64,000 nucleotides of DNA from JAAZLS01 sp964463285 (GCA_964463285.1 CAYXBB010000005.1:5180-69179), one strand, 5' to 3'. Counted from the stretch's first letter, positions 1-7,480 are shown. The notes: generated by a model from the sequence alone, not told the origin. Translations and numbers: made by a program.

Positions 1-51
1 TTGAAACTACGAATCAGGAGGTCGCAGGTTCAAATCCTGCCGGGCGTGCCA
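1..51 (+). tRNA. tRNA-Arg(ACG), 3' part only
   Basis: This is the 3' part of a tRNA cut by the window edge. The T arm (24-40, GCAGG-TTCAAAT-CCTGC), the acceptor strand CGGGCGT, discriminator G and encoded CCA (49-51) are clear. An anticodon loop CTACGAA at 7-13 gives anticodon ACG, and the stem strand TCAGG (14-18) and variable loop AGGTC follow. This matches Firmicute tRNA-Arg(ACG), which also has a G discriminator. Bases 2-6 (TGAAA) do not pair with TCAGG, which would need CCTGA, so the 5' half of the anticodon stem is wrong or the sequence is damaged at this edge. Confidence 0.75.
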
Positions 52-53
52 GG

Positions 54-97
54 GGAACAGTCAAATTTCAGGTAAGATGTTTGGCTGTTCCTTTTTT
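54..97 (+). terminator. Rho-independent terminator after tRNA-Arg
   Basis: GGAACAG (54-60) pairs with CTGTTCC (85-91), extended inward by TCAAA/TTTGG-type pairs, and six T follow (92-97). It sits three bases after the tRNA CCA. Confidence 0.85.
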
Positions 98-251
98 AAT
101 CGTAACCTTCCAATACTGCCGGCGCAGCACATTTACCGGAAAAATTGTTTAGGGAAAAAAGAGATCGGGGCATCCGGTTATTCAAGAGAGATTGAAACGG
201 GAACATTTTTTGTTTCCGGTAGTCTACCTAAAAAAAGGGGGAGATCGGGAA

Positions 252-1151
252 GTGATCACGCAATTTAAAAAGCACCTTTCCGGGAGGCTCGTTTTATTGC
301 TGTTGGCGGCGTTGTTCTGCCTTACTTCGTGCAGTGCCCGGGAAAAAGCATCTGACTCCGCTTTTCCAAATTTCAATTCTCCGGATCAAGAGGAGTCCGG
401 GATAGAAGGTAGTGGCAGCGTTGAGGGCGCAAGCACCGTTCGCTATCGTATTCGCACCGGATCGTTGGATCTAACGGTTACCAGCACCCGGGAAACGGTA
501 GAAAAAGTGCGGCAAATCATTGACGATACCGGGGGGTATATCAGCGACTCATATATCTACACTGTTAAAGAAAACCTTTATCATGCCAACCTGACCCTGC
601 GGGTACCCGAAAATCGCTTTGACGCCGTCATGGAACAGCTTCGCGACTTAGGTAAATTTTCTGACGAACGAACCGGAAGCGATGATGTGACCATGCCCTA
701 CCTGGACCTGGAAGCACGCCTCAAGACCCTGGAGGCTCAGGAGGTGCGCCTGCGGGAACTCCTGGCCAGGGCTGAATCGGTGGAGGATCTCCTAAACGTA
801 GAGCGCGAACTGCAAATGGTGCGCCAGGAGATCGAATCTCTTTCTGCCCAATTTAAACATCTGCAGGATCAGGTGCGCTTTTCCACCATTTCTGTTAATC
901 TGCGGGAAGAACAGATCACCGCCACCGCGATCACTTCGGCACCGTTTGCCCATCTGGGTGCTCGAATGAAGGAGGGGTTAGTGCACAGTATTAATTTTGT
1001 TCTGGCCGCCCTGGCCGGCATTATGGTGTTGCTGGTTTCTCTGTTGCCTGCGCTGATTGTTCTGGCCCTGATCGCCCTGATAATCCGGGTTATAATCATC
1101 CGCCTCAGGCGTTGGCGCCGCCCACCGCCCCCTTCTGCGGACGGGCAATAA
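252..1151 (+). CDS. DUF4349 domain lipoprotein
   Basis: This is a membrane-anchored lipoprotein of the DUF4349 family, whose function is unknown. From the GTG at 252 the protein is 299 aa. It has a hydrophobic signal ending in a lipobox (L-T-S-C, about residues 24-27), a low-complexity Ser/Gly/Glu linker, then the DUF4349 core. The core has a repeated pattern of beta segments (IRTGSLDLTV, ANLTLRVPE) and a long coiled coil rich in Leu/Glu (EARLKTLEAQEVRLRELL). One strong C-terminal transmembrane helix (about 250-280) and a basic, proline-rich cytoplasmic tail complete it. The frame is open from 192, but the GTG at 252 has a GGGGG-type ribosome binding site at 235-242 and puts the signal peptide at the N-terminus. 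The gene stands alone after the tRNA terminator. Confidence 0.85.
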   Translation: MITQFKKHLSGRLVLLLLAALFCLTSCSAREKASDSAFPNFNSPDQEESGIEGSGSVEGASTVRYRIRTGSLDLTVTSTRETVEKVRQIIDDTGGYISDSYIYTVKENLYHANLTLRVPENRFDAVMEQLRDLGKFSDERTGSDDVTMPYLDLEARLKTLEAQEVRLRELLARAESVEDLLNVERELQMVRQEIESLSAQFKHLQDQVRFSTISVNLREEQITATAITSAPFAHLGARMKEGLVHSINFVLAALAGIMVLLVSLLPALIVLALIALIIRVIIIRLRRWRRPPPPSADGQ

Positions 1152-1365
1152 TTTAAAATTTTCGCCTACCCGGCAGCAATTATTTCATATGGTCATGGAA
1201 CTATGGATTGCACTGCCAGTTTGGATCTTTCATGCACTATCTTATTCCGCGGGTTCACCAAGAGCATTGCGGTGAAAAATTTGAACACCCCGGTATCGAG
1301 TATGCTTCCTTATTGGCTTCCGGGAAAGGTATTTTTTTGATATAACTGGGGAAGAGGTGAGAGAC

Positions 1366-2004
1366 ATGTTCCCATATCATTTGCCTAGAAACAAAAATTT
1401 GGGGATCTTAATTGTGATAAGTATGATTATAGCGATCGGCCTGTTTTCCGGTTGTGAGCTGCCCAAGAGCGATTTTGAGGAGGCCTCAGGTCGGGAAGAA
1501 GAGAGCAAAATCGATGCCGGACCGCAGGAAGCCAGGGAAGATGGCTTAGATGACATATCCTCCGGCAACACTCTCTGCCCGGGACCCTTCGATGATCCAA
1601 TTTTAAAATATCTGGGAGTAGAAAAACATAAAATACTAACCGAATATGGAAATCCCGAAGATACCGGTTACTACGGGGGAGGTTTTTATTTAAATTATAA
1701 AGGCAACGCCGGGTTGATTTTCTTTTTTCCTTCAGAACATGATGATAATAGCCCTGTTTCTAGTCTAGGGGTTATGCGGGGAGATATCATGGGTGTTCGA
1801 ATAGGGGATACTTTCTCAGAAATAAGGTCAGTTTGGGGCGAGCCGATAGGAATCGAATATGACGAGGTGGAAAGTCAGCAATGGGGGCTTTTTTATTCGT
1901 TTGAGAACACAGAAAATGGAACCCCTGATTCTTCAATTTGGGTGACTTTTTTCGCCGAAAGCAGGGAAAGCCCCACCAATTATGTTTTGATTAAACGAGA
2001 ATAG
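1366..2004 (+). CDS. Hypothetical lipoprotein
   Basis: I do not recognise a named family with certainty. The ATG at 1366 follows GAAGAGGTGA at a normal distance; the frame is also open from GTG 1357. The roughly 212-aa product has a basic N-terminus, a hydrophobic segment and a lipobox L-F-S-G-C. An acidic, disordered stretch of about 40 residues follows (many Glu, Asp and Ser). The globular part has two similar halves, each with a G-N-P / G-E-P turn (ILTEYGNPEDTGYY and IRSVWGEPIGIEYD). This resembles repeats seen in DUF4309-type extracytoplasmic proteins of Firmicutes, an inference from pattern only. Codon use looks more AT-rich than its upstream neighbour. Confidence 0.6.
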   Translation: MFPYHLPRNKNLGILIVISMIIAIGLFSGCELPKSDFEEASGREEESKIDAGPQEAREDGLDDISSGNTLCPGPFDDPILKYLGVEKHKILTEYGNPEDTGYYGGGFYLNYKGNAGLIFFFPSEHDDNSPVSSLGVMRGDIMGVRIGDTFSEIRSVWGEPIGIEYDEVESQQWGLFYSFENTENGTPDSSIWVTFFAESRESPTNYVLIKRE

Positions 2005-2264
2005 CAGTACTGATTAAAGAGACTGGTTTTGTGTATTATGCCGGCTTTAGCAATGGCCGGATCTGATGCGAAATTTAGCTTGCTTCGTTTAACCGGGGGC
2101 AAAATAATTCTTACCTGCCCGGGTATGAGTATTCTAAATTTACAATAAACCCAAATGCAGGACCTAGCATAGCAATAAAAGTGTCATGGCCTCCCCATTT
2201 ACTGATTTCCTCAATTTAGAGAATTTATTGCATAGATTTCCCATTTATGAGAACAAATTTATAG

Positions 2265-2288
2265 ATTCGTTTCTACCCAGAAACGAAT
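2265..2288. repeat. Perfect 10-bp inverted repeat in a 0.5-kb gap
   Basis: ATTCGTTTCT (2265-2274) and AGAAACGAAT (2279-2288) are perfect arms around a 4-base loop. No T tract follows on either strand, so it is not an obvious terminator and could be an operator for the downstream promoter at 2427. The rest of 2005-2426 is AT-rich and shows no gene I can support. There is only a weak GC hairpin near 2092-2127 (CCGGGGGCA/TGCCCGGG). Confidence 0.5.
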
Positions 2289-2426
2289 TATCTGCTTAAA
2301 AGGTGCTTACAGGAAGGTTTCTTCGATAAATACTGATACCTTGCACAATATTGGCATTAATATTGCAACTTTATAAATCTTGTAACATTAGGCAATCTCG
2401 AAATCCCAACAAGAAAGGTTAATTAT

Positions 2427-2454
2427 TTGACAGCACACCGGGAGATGGTAAAAT
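2427..2454 (+). promoter_or_regulatory. SigA-type promoter for the small transporter pair
   Basis: TTGACA (2427-2432) and TAAAAT (2449-2454) are separated by 16 bp. The start of transcription would be near 2461, giving a leader of about 120 bases that holds a short ORF before the transporter genes. Confidence 0.7.
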
Positions 2455-2534
2455 GCTGCAAATTGAAAATTTTGCTTTATTCCCGATTGCCTTTTATAGT
2501 TTAGAAAACAAAAATGAAGGAGGAGAATGGGGAC

Positions 2535-2585
2535 GTGATAAAATCGCGAAAGAAAGCTCTTGACTACGCAAATGAGATCTTATGA
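2535..2585 (+). CDS. Short leader ORF coupled to the transporter gene
   Basis: A GTG at 2535 follows a strong AAGGAGGAG (2517-2525) and opens a 16-codon frame (VIKSRKKALDYANEIL). Its TGA stop overlaps the ATG of the next gene as ATGA (2582-2585). An in-frame ATG at 2514 would make it 23 codons. The transporter gene itself has no good ribosome binding site, so translation of this short frame may deliver ribosomes to it. Whether the peptide itself matters is unknown. Confidence 0.4.
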   Translation: MIKSRKKALDYANEIL

Positions 2586-3013
2586 AACGATATTCTTATT
2601 ATTACCCGGTTATTCTTATAATTTTATCAAATGTACTGTACGATATTTCTGCAAAGGCTTTTCCCGAAGAGTTAAACGCACAGGCAGGATTGACGGCTTA
2701 CTACATAATTGCCGCGATTGTTTCTTTAGCGCTGTTCTACTTGACCAGTGAGGTTAAGAATTTACCGCAGGAGTTCAAAAAAATCAATTGGGCGATTTTT
2801 ACACTTGCGCTAGGCTGCACCGGTATTGATCTTGGGTATGTTTTGTTATTCAGGGCAGGCTGGAACATCAGCTACGGATCATTGGTATGCAATATTATGG
2901 TTGCCATTGCGCTCATTCTGGTTGGCAAAATATTTTTTCATGAATATCTCAATAAATACCATCTGATCGGTATATCGTTATGCCTGACTGGGTTTGCACT
3001 GATTAATATGTAG
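2582..3013 (+). CDS. Small 4-TM EmrE/EamA-like membrane protein, copy 1
   Basis: This 143-aa protein has four predicted transmembrane helices and the size and pattern of one half of a drug/metabolite transporter (EamA/small multidrug resistance type). It shares with the next gene the N-terminal pattern V-I-(L/V)-S-N-V-x-Y-D-I-S-x-K and the central G-W-N-I-S motif, so the two are paralogues. Tandem pairs of such half-size transporters often act as a hetero-dimer; the substrate cannot be told from sequence. The conserved N-terminal acidic residue here is Asp in YDIS, rather than the Glu14 of EmrE. Start choice rests on the ATGA overlap with the leader ORF. Confidence 0.75.
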   Translation: MKRYSYYYPVILIILSNVLYDISAKAFPEELNAQAGLTAYYIIAAIVSLALFYLTSEVKNLPQEFKKINWAIFTLALGCTGIDLGYVLLFRAGWNISYGSLVCNIMVAIALILVGKIFFHEYLNKYHLIGISLCLTGFALINM

Positions 3014-3023
3014 GGGGAGCGCT

Positions 3024-3503
3024 ATGTTCTGGTTATATTTACCTGTTTTAATCGTAGTTTCGGCAAATGTTACATATGATATCAGTTCCAAATCGATTCC
3101 CGAAGGGCTAAATGCTTATGCCGGGATTACAATTACCTATTCTATTTTGGCAATCTTTAATTACCTGGTATTTAAGGTTATGAATCCGGAAATCCCAATT
3201 ATTGTTGAGTGGACCCAGGTTAATTGGGCTGTCATATTGTTTGCTTTAACTTCGGTCGGCATCGAAATCGGCTATATATCTCTTTTCAGAGTAGGTTGGA
3301 ACATCAGCCTGGGGGGAATGGTATGTAATACCTTACTGGCAGTCTGCATGCTGCTGGTAGGGCGCTTCCTGTTCAGTGAGGCCGTTTCTCTAATACAGTT
3401 TCTAGGGGTCATTCTTTGTGTTACAGGGTTGATTATTATTAACCGGGCGGGTTTCAAGGAGGAACCCCAGGAGGAAATAGAGATCAAAGAAGGATACATA
3501 TAG
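3024..3503 (+). CDS. Small 4-TM EmrE/EamA-like membrane protein, copy 2
   Basis: This is the second half of the tandem pair, 159 aa, starting 10 bases after copy 1 with a good TAGGGGGAG ribosome binding site. It has four hydrophobic helices and a charged C-terminal tail (KEEPQEEIEIKEGY) missing in copy 1. The shared motifs (NVTYDISSKSIPEGLNAYAG, RVGWNISLGG) align over the whole length with copy 1, so the pair arose by duplication. The two proteins probably assemble together in an antiparallel or hetero-dimeric transporter; this is inference from the arrangement. Confidence 0.75.
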   Translation: MFWLYLPVLIVVSANVTYDISSKSIPEGLNAYAGITITYSILAIFNYLVFKVMNPEIPIIVEWTQVNWAVILFALTSVGIEIGYISLFRVGWNISLGGMVCNTLLAVCMLLVGRFLFSEAVSLIQFLGVILCVTGLIIINRAGFKEEPQEEIEIKEGYI

Positions 3504-3670
3504 AGCTTCTTGCGGGTTGAATTATCCGGCAGCTAAAATGAAAGGTTGATAATAGTTTGTCAAAGCGAAACCGGGCCTTTGTAAAACATTAATCTATTTG
3601 TATTGGAAATAACTACAAGGCAAGTCCGGGGTGTAAATCATACAGATCATACTCAGTCGACCTTCCTAAA

Positions 3671-4156
3671 ATGGTCTATAATAATCACATGGACAATCAT
3701 CAGCAAATAAATGATACTCGCTATATGGAGATAGCCCTGGCACAGGCCCAGGAGGCCTTCCGTCGCGGGGAAATTCCGGTAGGGGCAGCCCTGATAAAAG
3801 GGGATAGGGTGCTGGCTGTCTCCGGGAACCGCTGTGAAGAACTTAAGGATGCCACCGCCCATGCGGAAATTCTGGCCCTTCGGGAAGCGGGCCGGATACT
3901 TGGCGGCTGGCGCCTGGATGGGAGCACTCTTTATGTGACCCTGGAGCCCTGCCCCATGTGCGCCGGGGCGTTGGTTCAGGCCCGGGTGGGGCGGCTGGTT
4001 TACGGGGCGACCGATCCCAAGGGCGGGGCCGCCGGGACTCTTTACGACATCGTTCAGGATGAGCGGCTTAACCACCGACTGGAGGTTACCGCCGGGGTGC
4101 TGGAAGAACGATGCGCGGAAATGTTAAAGGAATTTTTTTGCCGGCGGAGGAAGTAA
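3671..4156 (+). CDS. tadA: tRNA-specific adenosine deaminase TadA
   Basis: TadA deaminates A34 to inosine in tRNA-Arg(ACG); such a tRNA lies at the left edge of the window. The 161-aa protein has the cytidine/deoxycytidylate deaminase zinc site: HAE (histidine plus catalytic glutamate, about residue 63) and P-C-P-M-C-A (about 95-100). Length fits the family. The start is uncertain because neither ATG 3671 nor the in-frame ATG 3689 has a ribosome binding site. A perfect TATAAT lies at 3677-3682, which would place transcription initiation close to ATG 3689 and could mean a leaderless message. The position before the SRP RNA and dnaX matches yaaJ of Bacillus. Confidence 0.93.
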   Translation: MVYNNHMDNHQQINDTRYMEIALAQAQEAFRRGEIPVGAALIKGDRVLAVSGNRCEELKDATAHAEILALREAGRILGGWRLDGSTLYVTLEPCPMCAGALVQARVGRLVYGATDPKGGAAGTLYDIVQDERLNHRLEVTAGVLEERCAEMLKEFFCRRRK

Positions 4157-4248
4157 GGCGTGCCGGCCAATTTCATCAAAAACCTGGCGGCGGCGATACT
4201 TTTCAACATTGTCTAGGCGGGGCGGCTAAACTACCTCCTGGTGGATGC

Positions 4249-4278
4249 TTTACAAACCGGTGTTCCCGGTTTTATAAT
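4249..4278 (+). promoter_or_regulatory. Promoter of tRNA-Ser(CGA)
   Basis: TTTACA (4249-4254) and TATAAT (4273-4278) with an 18-bp spacer end about 20 bases before the tRNA. Confidence 0.75.
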
Positions 4279-4298
4279 AGTGTAGTTTAATGTGGTGC

Positions 4299-4393
4299 GG
4301 AGAGATGGCCGAGTCCGGTTGAAGGCGCTCGACTCGAAATCGAGTAGGGGGTGATGAGCCTCCTCGTGGGTTCGAATCCCACTCTCTCCGCCA
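4299..4393 (+). tRNA. tRNA-Ser(CGA)
   Basis: The acceptor stem GGAGAGA/TCTCTCC, discriminator G and encoded CCA are complete. The anticodon stem CTCGA/TCGAG holds loop CTCGAAA, anticodon CGA (codon UCG). The long variable arm (GGGGGTGATGAGCCTCC) is typical of a class II tRNA-Ser. The T arm GTGGG-TTCGAAT-CCCAC is perfect. Confidence 0.97.
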
Positions 4394-4522
4394 GTATGTT
4401 ATATCCCCCAATAATTTGTGAAGCAAACAGATCCTAGGGAAGGTTTATCCATGCTTAAAGGTGAATATGTTCTAGGAAAACCGATGGTTTTAAGAATTTA
4501 AAAATAAGGGGAGGTTGCAGTT

Positions 4523-4828
4523 ATGCCCGATTTTGGACATCCTTTTTCTGGTCTGGCCAAGGATCGCAAGCTCAGTGAGCAGGAATTGATCAGGGCGATT
4601 CGGTTTATGATTGCTGCGGAGTACGAAGCGGTTCAGCTTTACATGCAGCTGGCAGAGTCCACGGATAACAAGTTGGCGATCGAGGTTTTAAAAGATATTG
4701 CCGATGAGGAAAGGGTCCACGCCGGCGAATTTTTAAGACTGCTCCAGGAACTCGATCCCGATGAAGAAAAATTCTATGCCGAGGGCGCCGAAGAGGTAGA
4801 AGAGGAGATCGAAAAGCTAAAGGGGTAG
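4523..4828 (+). CDS. Ferritin-like domain protein (encapsulated-ferritin type)
   Basis: This small 101-aa helical protein has the di-iron ligands of a ferritin-like fold: E-Y-E-A in helix 1 (about residue 33) and D-E-E-R-V-H in helix 2 (about residues 61-66). It ends in an acidic Glu-rich helix. The single helical hairpin, the E...ExxH pattern and the length fit the encapsulin-associated ferritin-like proteins, which assemble as dimers or decamers to oxidise Fe(II). No encapsulin shell gene lies in this window, so storage in a shell is not shown here. The ribosome binding site AGGGGAGGTTG precedes ATG 4523. It is a single gene between two tRNA-Ser genes. Confidence 0.8.
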   Translation: MPDFGHPFSGLAKDRKLSEQELIRAIRFMIAAEYEAVQLYMQLAESTDNKLAIEVLKDIADEERVHAGEFLRLLQELDPDEEKFYAEGAEEVEEEIEKLKG

Positions 4829-4918
4829 ACTAAATTCTTTGTGATAATCCCGGCATGAAATCGGCTGCATTTTGTCCTCCTTTCACTGATATACTCGTTC
4901 CGCAGGCTGCTGCAGAGA

Positions 4919-4947
4919 TTGAATAACCGGGGAATAACGTGTATAAT
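4919..4947 (+). promoter_or_regulatory. Promoter for tRNA-Ser(GGA)/SRP RNA
   Basis: TTGAAT (4919-4924) and a perfect TATAAT (4942-4947) have a 17-bp spacer. A second, weaker candidate (TTGCGA 4978-4983, TATATT 5002-5007, 18 bp) lies closer to the tRNA. The rest of 4829-5034 shows nothing else. Confidence 0.6.
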
Positions 4948-5034
4948 ATGCTTGCGGTTTGTAGCGGGTAATGTTTTTTGCGACCAGGGCAAATTTAAAT
5001 ATATATTACAAATTGGTAATTGACCTATGGGCAG

Positions 5035-5130
5035 GGAGAGATGGCTGAGCTGGTCGAAGGCGCTCGCCTGGAAAGCGAGTAGATGGGGCAAAACCTCGTC
5101 TCGAGGGTTCGAATCCCTCTCTCTCCGCCA
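5035..5130 (+). tRNA. tRNA-Ser(GGA)
   Basis: GGAGAGA/TCTCTCC acceptor, G discriminator and CCA are present. The anticodon loop CTGGAAA within stem CTCGC/GCGAG gives GGA (codons UCC/UCU). The long variable arm is present. It is nearly identical in the acceptor to tRNA-Ser(CGA) 0.7 kb upstream, and the SRP RNA starts 11 bases after its CCA. Confidence 0.97.
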
Positions 5131-5141
5131 TTTTTATATTT

Positions 5142-5412
5142 GGCCGTGCTAGATGGGGAGATAGCGGTGCCCTGAACCCGCAATCCGCTATAGCGGGATT
5201 GAATTCCTGCCCCCGGCTTTTCTGTCTCCAGGGCTGTGCCGGGCAAGCAGGTTAGGAAATCCCGGTCCTGTGCGGCGCAAGTTCATGAACCCCGTCAGGT
5301 CCGGAAGGAAGCAGCGGTAAATGAATCCTTGCGGGTGCCACAGGGTTGCCGGGACGGAGCTTGTTTCCCGGTTTACGACTGGGGGTAGAAAGTCAAAGGC
5401 AGGTGCACGGCC
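5142..5412 (+). ncRNA. ffs: Signal recognition particle RNA, large bacterial type (scRNA)
   Basis: The SRP RNA binds Ffh and targets nascent membrane proteins. The S-domain hallmark CAGGTCCGGAAGGAAGCAGC lies near 5295-5314, with the GGAA tetraloop and the asymmetric Ffh-binding loop. The long form is shown by an Alu domain near the 5' end (GATAGCGGTGCCCTGAACCC ... CAATCCGCTA). The ends are set by GGCCGTGC (5142-5149) pairing with GCACGGCC (5405-5412), so the RNA is about 271 nt. It lies between tRNA-Ser and dnaX, as scr does in Bacillus. A TATATT at 5135-5140 may act as its own -10 element. Confidence 0.93.
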
Positions 5413-5453
5413 AATAATTTTGCCTAATTTTAATTTTTAGGGTGGATAATATC

Positions 5454-7130
5454 ATGTTTTACCGTAGTCTTTACCGGCGGCAGCGGCCGGAAAAATTTAG
5501 CCGGATGGTAGGGCAGGAACATGTTTCCCGTACCTTAAGCCAGGCCCTATCTCAAGGAAGGATAGCCCACGCTTACCTGTTCTGCGGGCCGCGGGGGACA
5601 GGAAAAACCACCGCTGCAAAAATTCTTGCCCGGGCGCTGAATTGTGATCACTATCCCGCTCCGGAACCCTGTGGGCAGTGCCGGTCCTGTCAAAATATCC
5701 TGGCTGGAATTTCCTTGGATGTGTTGGAGATGGACGCCGCCTCCAACCGAGGAATAGATGAGATCCGGGAACTTCGCGAACGCACCCGCTACGCTACCAG
5801 CGAAGGCCGGTTCAAGGTCTATATAATTGATGAAGCCCACATGCTCACTACCGAGGCCTTTAATGCTTTTTTGAAAACCCTGGAGGAACCTCCCCCCGGG
5901 GTGGTGTTTGTACTGGCTACCACTGATCCCTCTCGCCTGCCTCGCACCATTATCTCCCGTTGCCAGCGTTTTAATTTTCATCTGTTAACTGAAGATCAGA
6001 TCTACCGGCGTCTGGAAGAGGTGGCTGCCGGGGAGGGCTGGAAAGCCGAACCGGAAGCGTTGCATGTGATCGCTTACCTGGCGGAGGGCTCCATGCGCGA
6101 TGCCCTGGGCCTTCTGGAACAGGCCCAGCCATACCGGGAGGGAGAGCTTATCACTGCCGAACATGTCCGGCGAATTACCGGGGCTACAAGAAAAGAAAGC
6201 CTGATGGTGCTGATGGAATCGATGGCTGGAAATGACCTGGCCGGGGTACTCTCCGTGTTACAGGAGGTGGTTTCCGGAGGTGGGGACCTGGCCCTGCTGC
6301 TAAAGGATCTTACCTACTGTTTGAGCCGGTTATTATTACCCGTGGATGCCGAACCCTCCTTAAACGGCAGTGAATACGGTTTTGACCGGCTGGTATATAA
6401 CTTGAGGGGAAAATTCTCTCGGGAAGGGGTAATGGAGGCGGTAGAGCTGCTGCACCAAGCTAATATAGAATTGAGGCAGGGGTTCTCCCCCCAGTTTACC
6501 TTGGAAATGGCGCTGATCAGATTGCTGCGGGTTCTTCATCATCTGCCGCGGGAGGATGCACTTTCCGGGGCTCCGACAACCCCTGCATCCGGAGAACCGA
6601 AGCCGGATTTAAAACAGCCTGAGACCAAGGTTTCACACGGAACCGCTGTCAGATCGCCGGATAAACCTATTTCAACCGTAATGAACCATCAGGCTCCGGA
6701 AAATACCGCACCGGCAGCCCGGCAGGAAGAGCAGCCGGTTGGAGAGCGGTTGTCGATAATTAAGCAGAAATGGTCGCAGATTCTGGCCGGGGCCAATAAA
6801 AAACAAAAAAGTACCGGGGCGCTGCTGGCGCAGTCCACTCCGGTTGATTGCCGTGGCAACTGTATTCTTTTTTCATTTGAAGCCGGCCAGGCCATTCTTG
6901 GGGAGCGGATTATGGAGGCCAAGCACCGGAAAATAATCGAAGAGGTGCTTTCCCGGTTACTGTCTACCCCGGTGCATATTGGTATCGGTTATATCCAGGA
7001 AGCGGAACGAACTGCCGGAAAAACGACCTCCGGCCTGGAACAATCCGGGCCGCCGCAGGCGGATCTGGTGGAAGAGGCCGCGCGCATGTTTAATGGGAAA
7101 ATATTTGAGGTGGACAAAAGGGAGGATTAA
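5454..7130 (+). CDS. dnaX: DNA polymerase III subunit gamma/tau
   Basis: DnaX is the ATPase of the clamp loader and, in its tau form, bridges the polymerase cores. Starting at ATG 5454 it has 558 aa; GTG 5442 is an alternative. Visible are Walker A GPRGTGKTT (about 42-50), a four-cysteine zinc site (CDHY...CGQCRSC), Walker B VYIIDEAHM, and the sensor/SRC motif ISRCQRF. A low-complexity Pro/Glu/Lys linker (about 365-435) precedes the tau C-terminal domain. The linker carries two A6 runs (6798-6803, 6805-6810), a possible slippage site. It is co-directional with and 5 bp from ybaB. Confidence 0.96.
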   Translation: MFYRSLYRRQRPEKFSRMVGQEHVSRTLSQALSQGRIAHAYLFCGPRGTGKTTAAKILARALNCDHYPAPEPCGQCRSCQNILAGISLDVLEMDAASNRGIDEIRELRERTRYATSEGRFKVYIIDEAHMLTTEAFNAFLKTLEEPPPGVVFVLATTDPSRLPRTIISRCQRFNFHLLTEDQIYRRLEEVAAGEGWKAEPEALHVIAYLAEGSMRDALGLLEQAQPYREGELITAEHVRRITGATRKESLMVLMESMAGNDLAGVLSVLQEVVSGGGDLALLLKDLTYCLSRLLLPVDAEPSLNGSEYGFDRLVYNLRGKFSREGVMEAVELLHQANIELRQGFSPQFTLEMALIRLLRVLHHLPREDALSGAPTTPASGEPKPDLKQPETKVSHGTAVRSPDKPISTVMNHQAPENTAPAARQEEQPVGERLSIIKQKWSQILAGANKKQKSTGALLAQSTPVDCRGNCILFSFEAGQAILGERIMEAKHRKIIEEVLSRLLSTPVHIGIGYIQEAERTAGKTTSGLEQSGPPQADLVEEAARMFNGKIFEVDKRED

Positions 7131-7135
7131 CAGAT

Positions 7136-7459
7136 ATGCCCAACGGTGGCGGAATGAGCAAGTTAATGAAACAATTGCAAAAAGCCCAGGCCAGGATGGC
7201 CCAACTTCAGGAGGAGTTGTCCGAGAAAACCATAGAGTTTTCCAGCGGGGGCGGGGCGGTACGGGTGGTGGTTAACGGCAAAAAGGAGCTGTTATCACTG
7301 GATATTGACCCGGAAATGTTAGCTGAAGATAACTGCGAAATACTACAGGATGCTATTTTGGCAGCGGTAAATGAGGCTTTCCGGCAGATTGATGAACTGG
7401 TTAATTCCGAGATTGGCAAACTAACCGGGGGGATGAACCTTCCCCCGATGGGGTTATAG
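7136..7459 (+). CDS. YbaB/EbfC family nucleoid-associated protein
   Basis: This small 107-aa protein of the YbaB/EbfC family forms tweezer-like dimers that bind DNA. It shows the family features: an N-terminal coiled coil starting M-x-K-L-M-K-Q-L-Q-K-A-Q, the central G-G-G-A-V-R-V-V-V-N-G-K beta segment and a C-terminal helix ending G-G-M-N-L-P. A good ribosome binding site (AGGGAGGATT) precedes ATG 7136. The dnaX-ybaB-recR order is conserved in most Firmicutes and links it to replication and repair. Confidence 0.95.
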   Translation: MPNGGGMSKLMKQLQKAQARMAQLQEELSEKTIEFSSGGGAVRVVVNGKKELLSLDIDPEMLAEDNCEILQDAILAAVNEAFRQIDELVNSEIGKLTGGMNLPPMGL

Positions 7460-7480
7460 TAATATGGGGAGAGATCAATA

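Noticed and set aside
3653..4075. Minus-strand 140-aa frame opposite tadA
   Set aside because: It is the antisense shadow of a clear TadA coding sequence.
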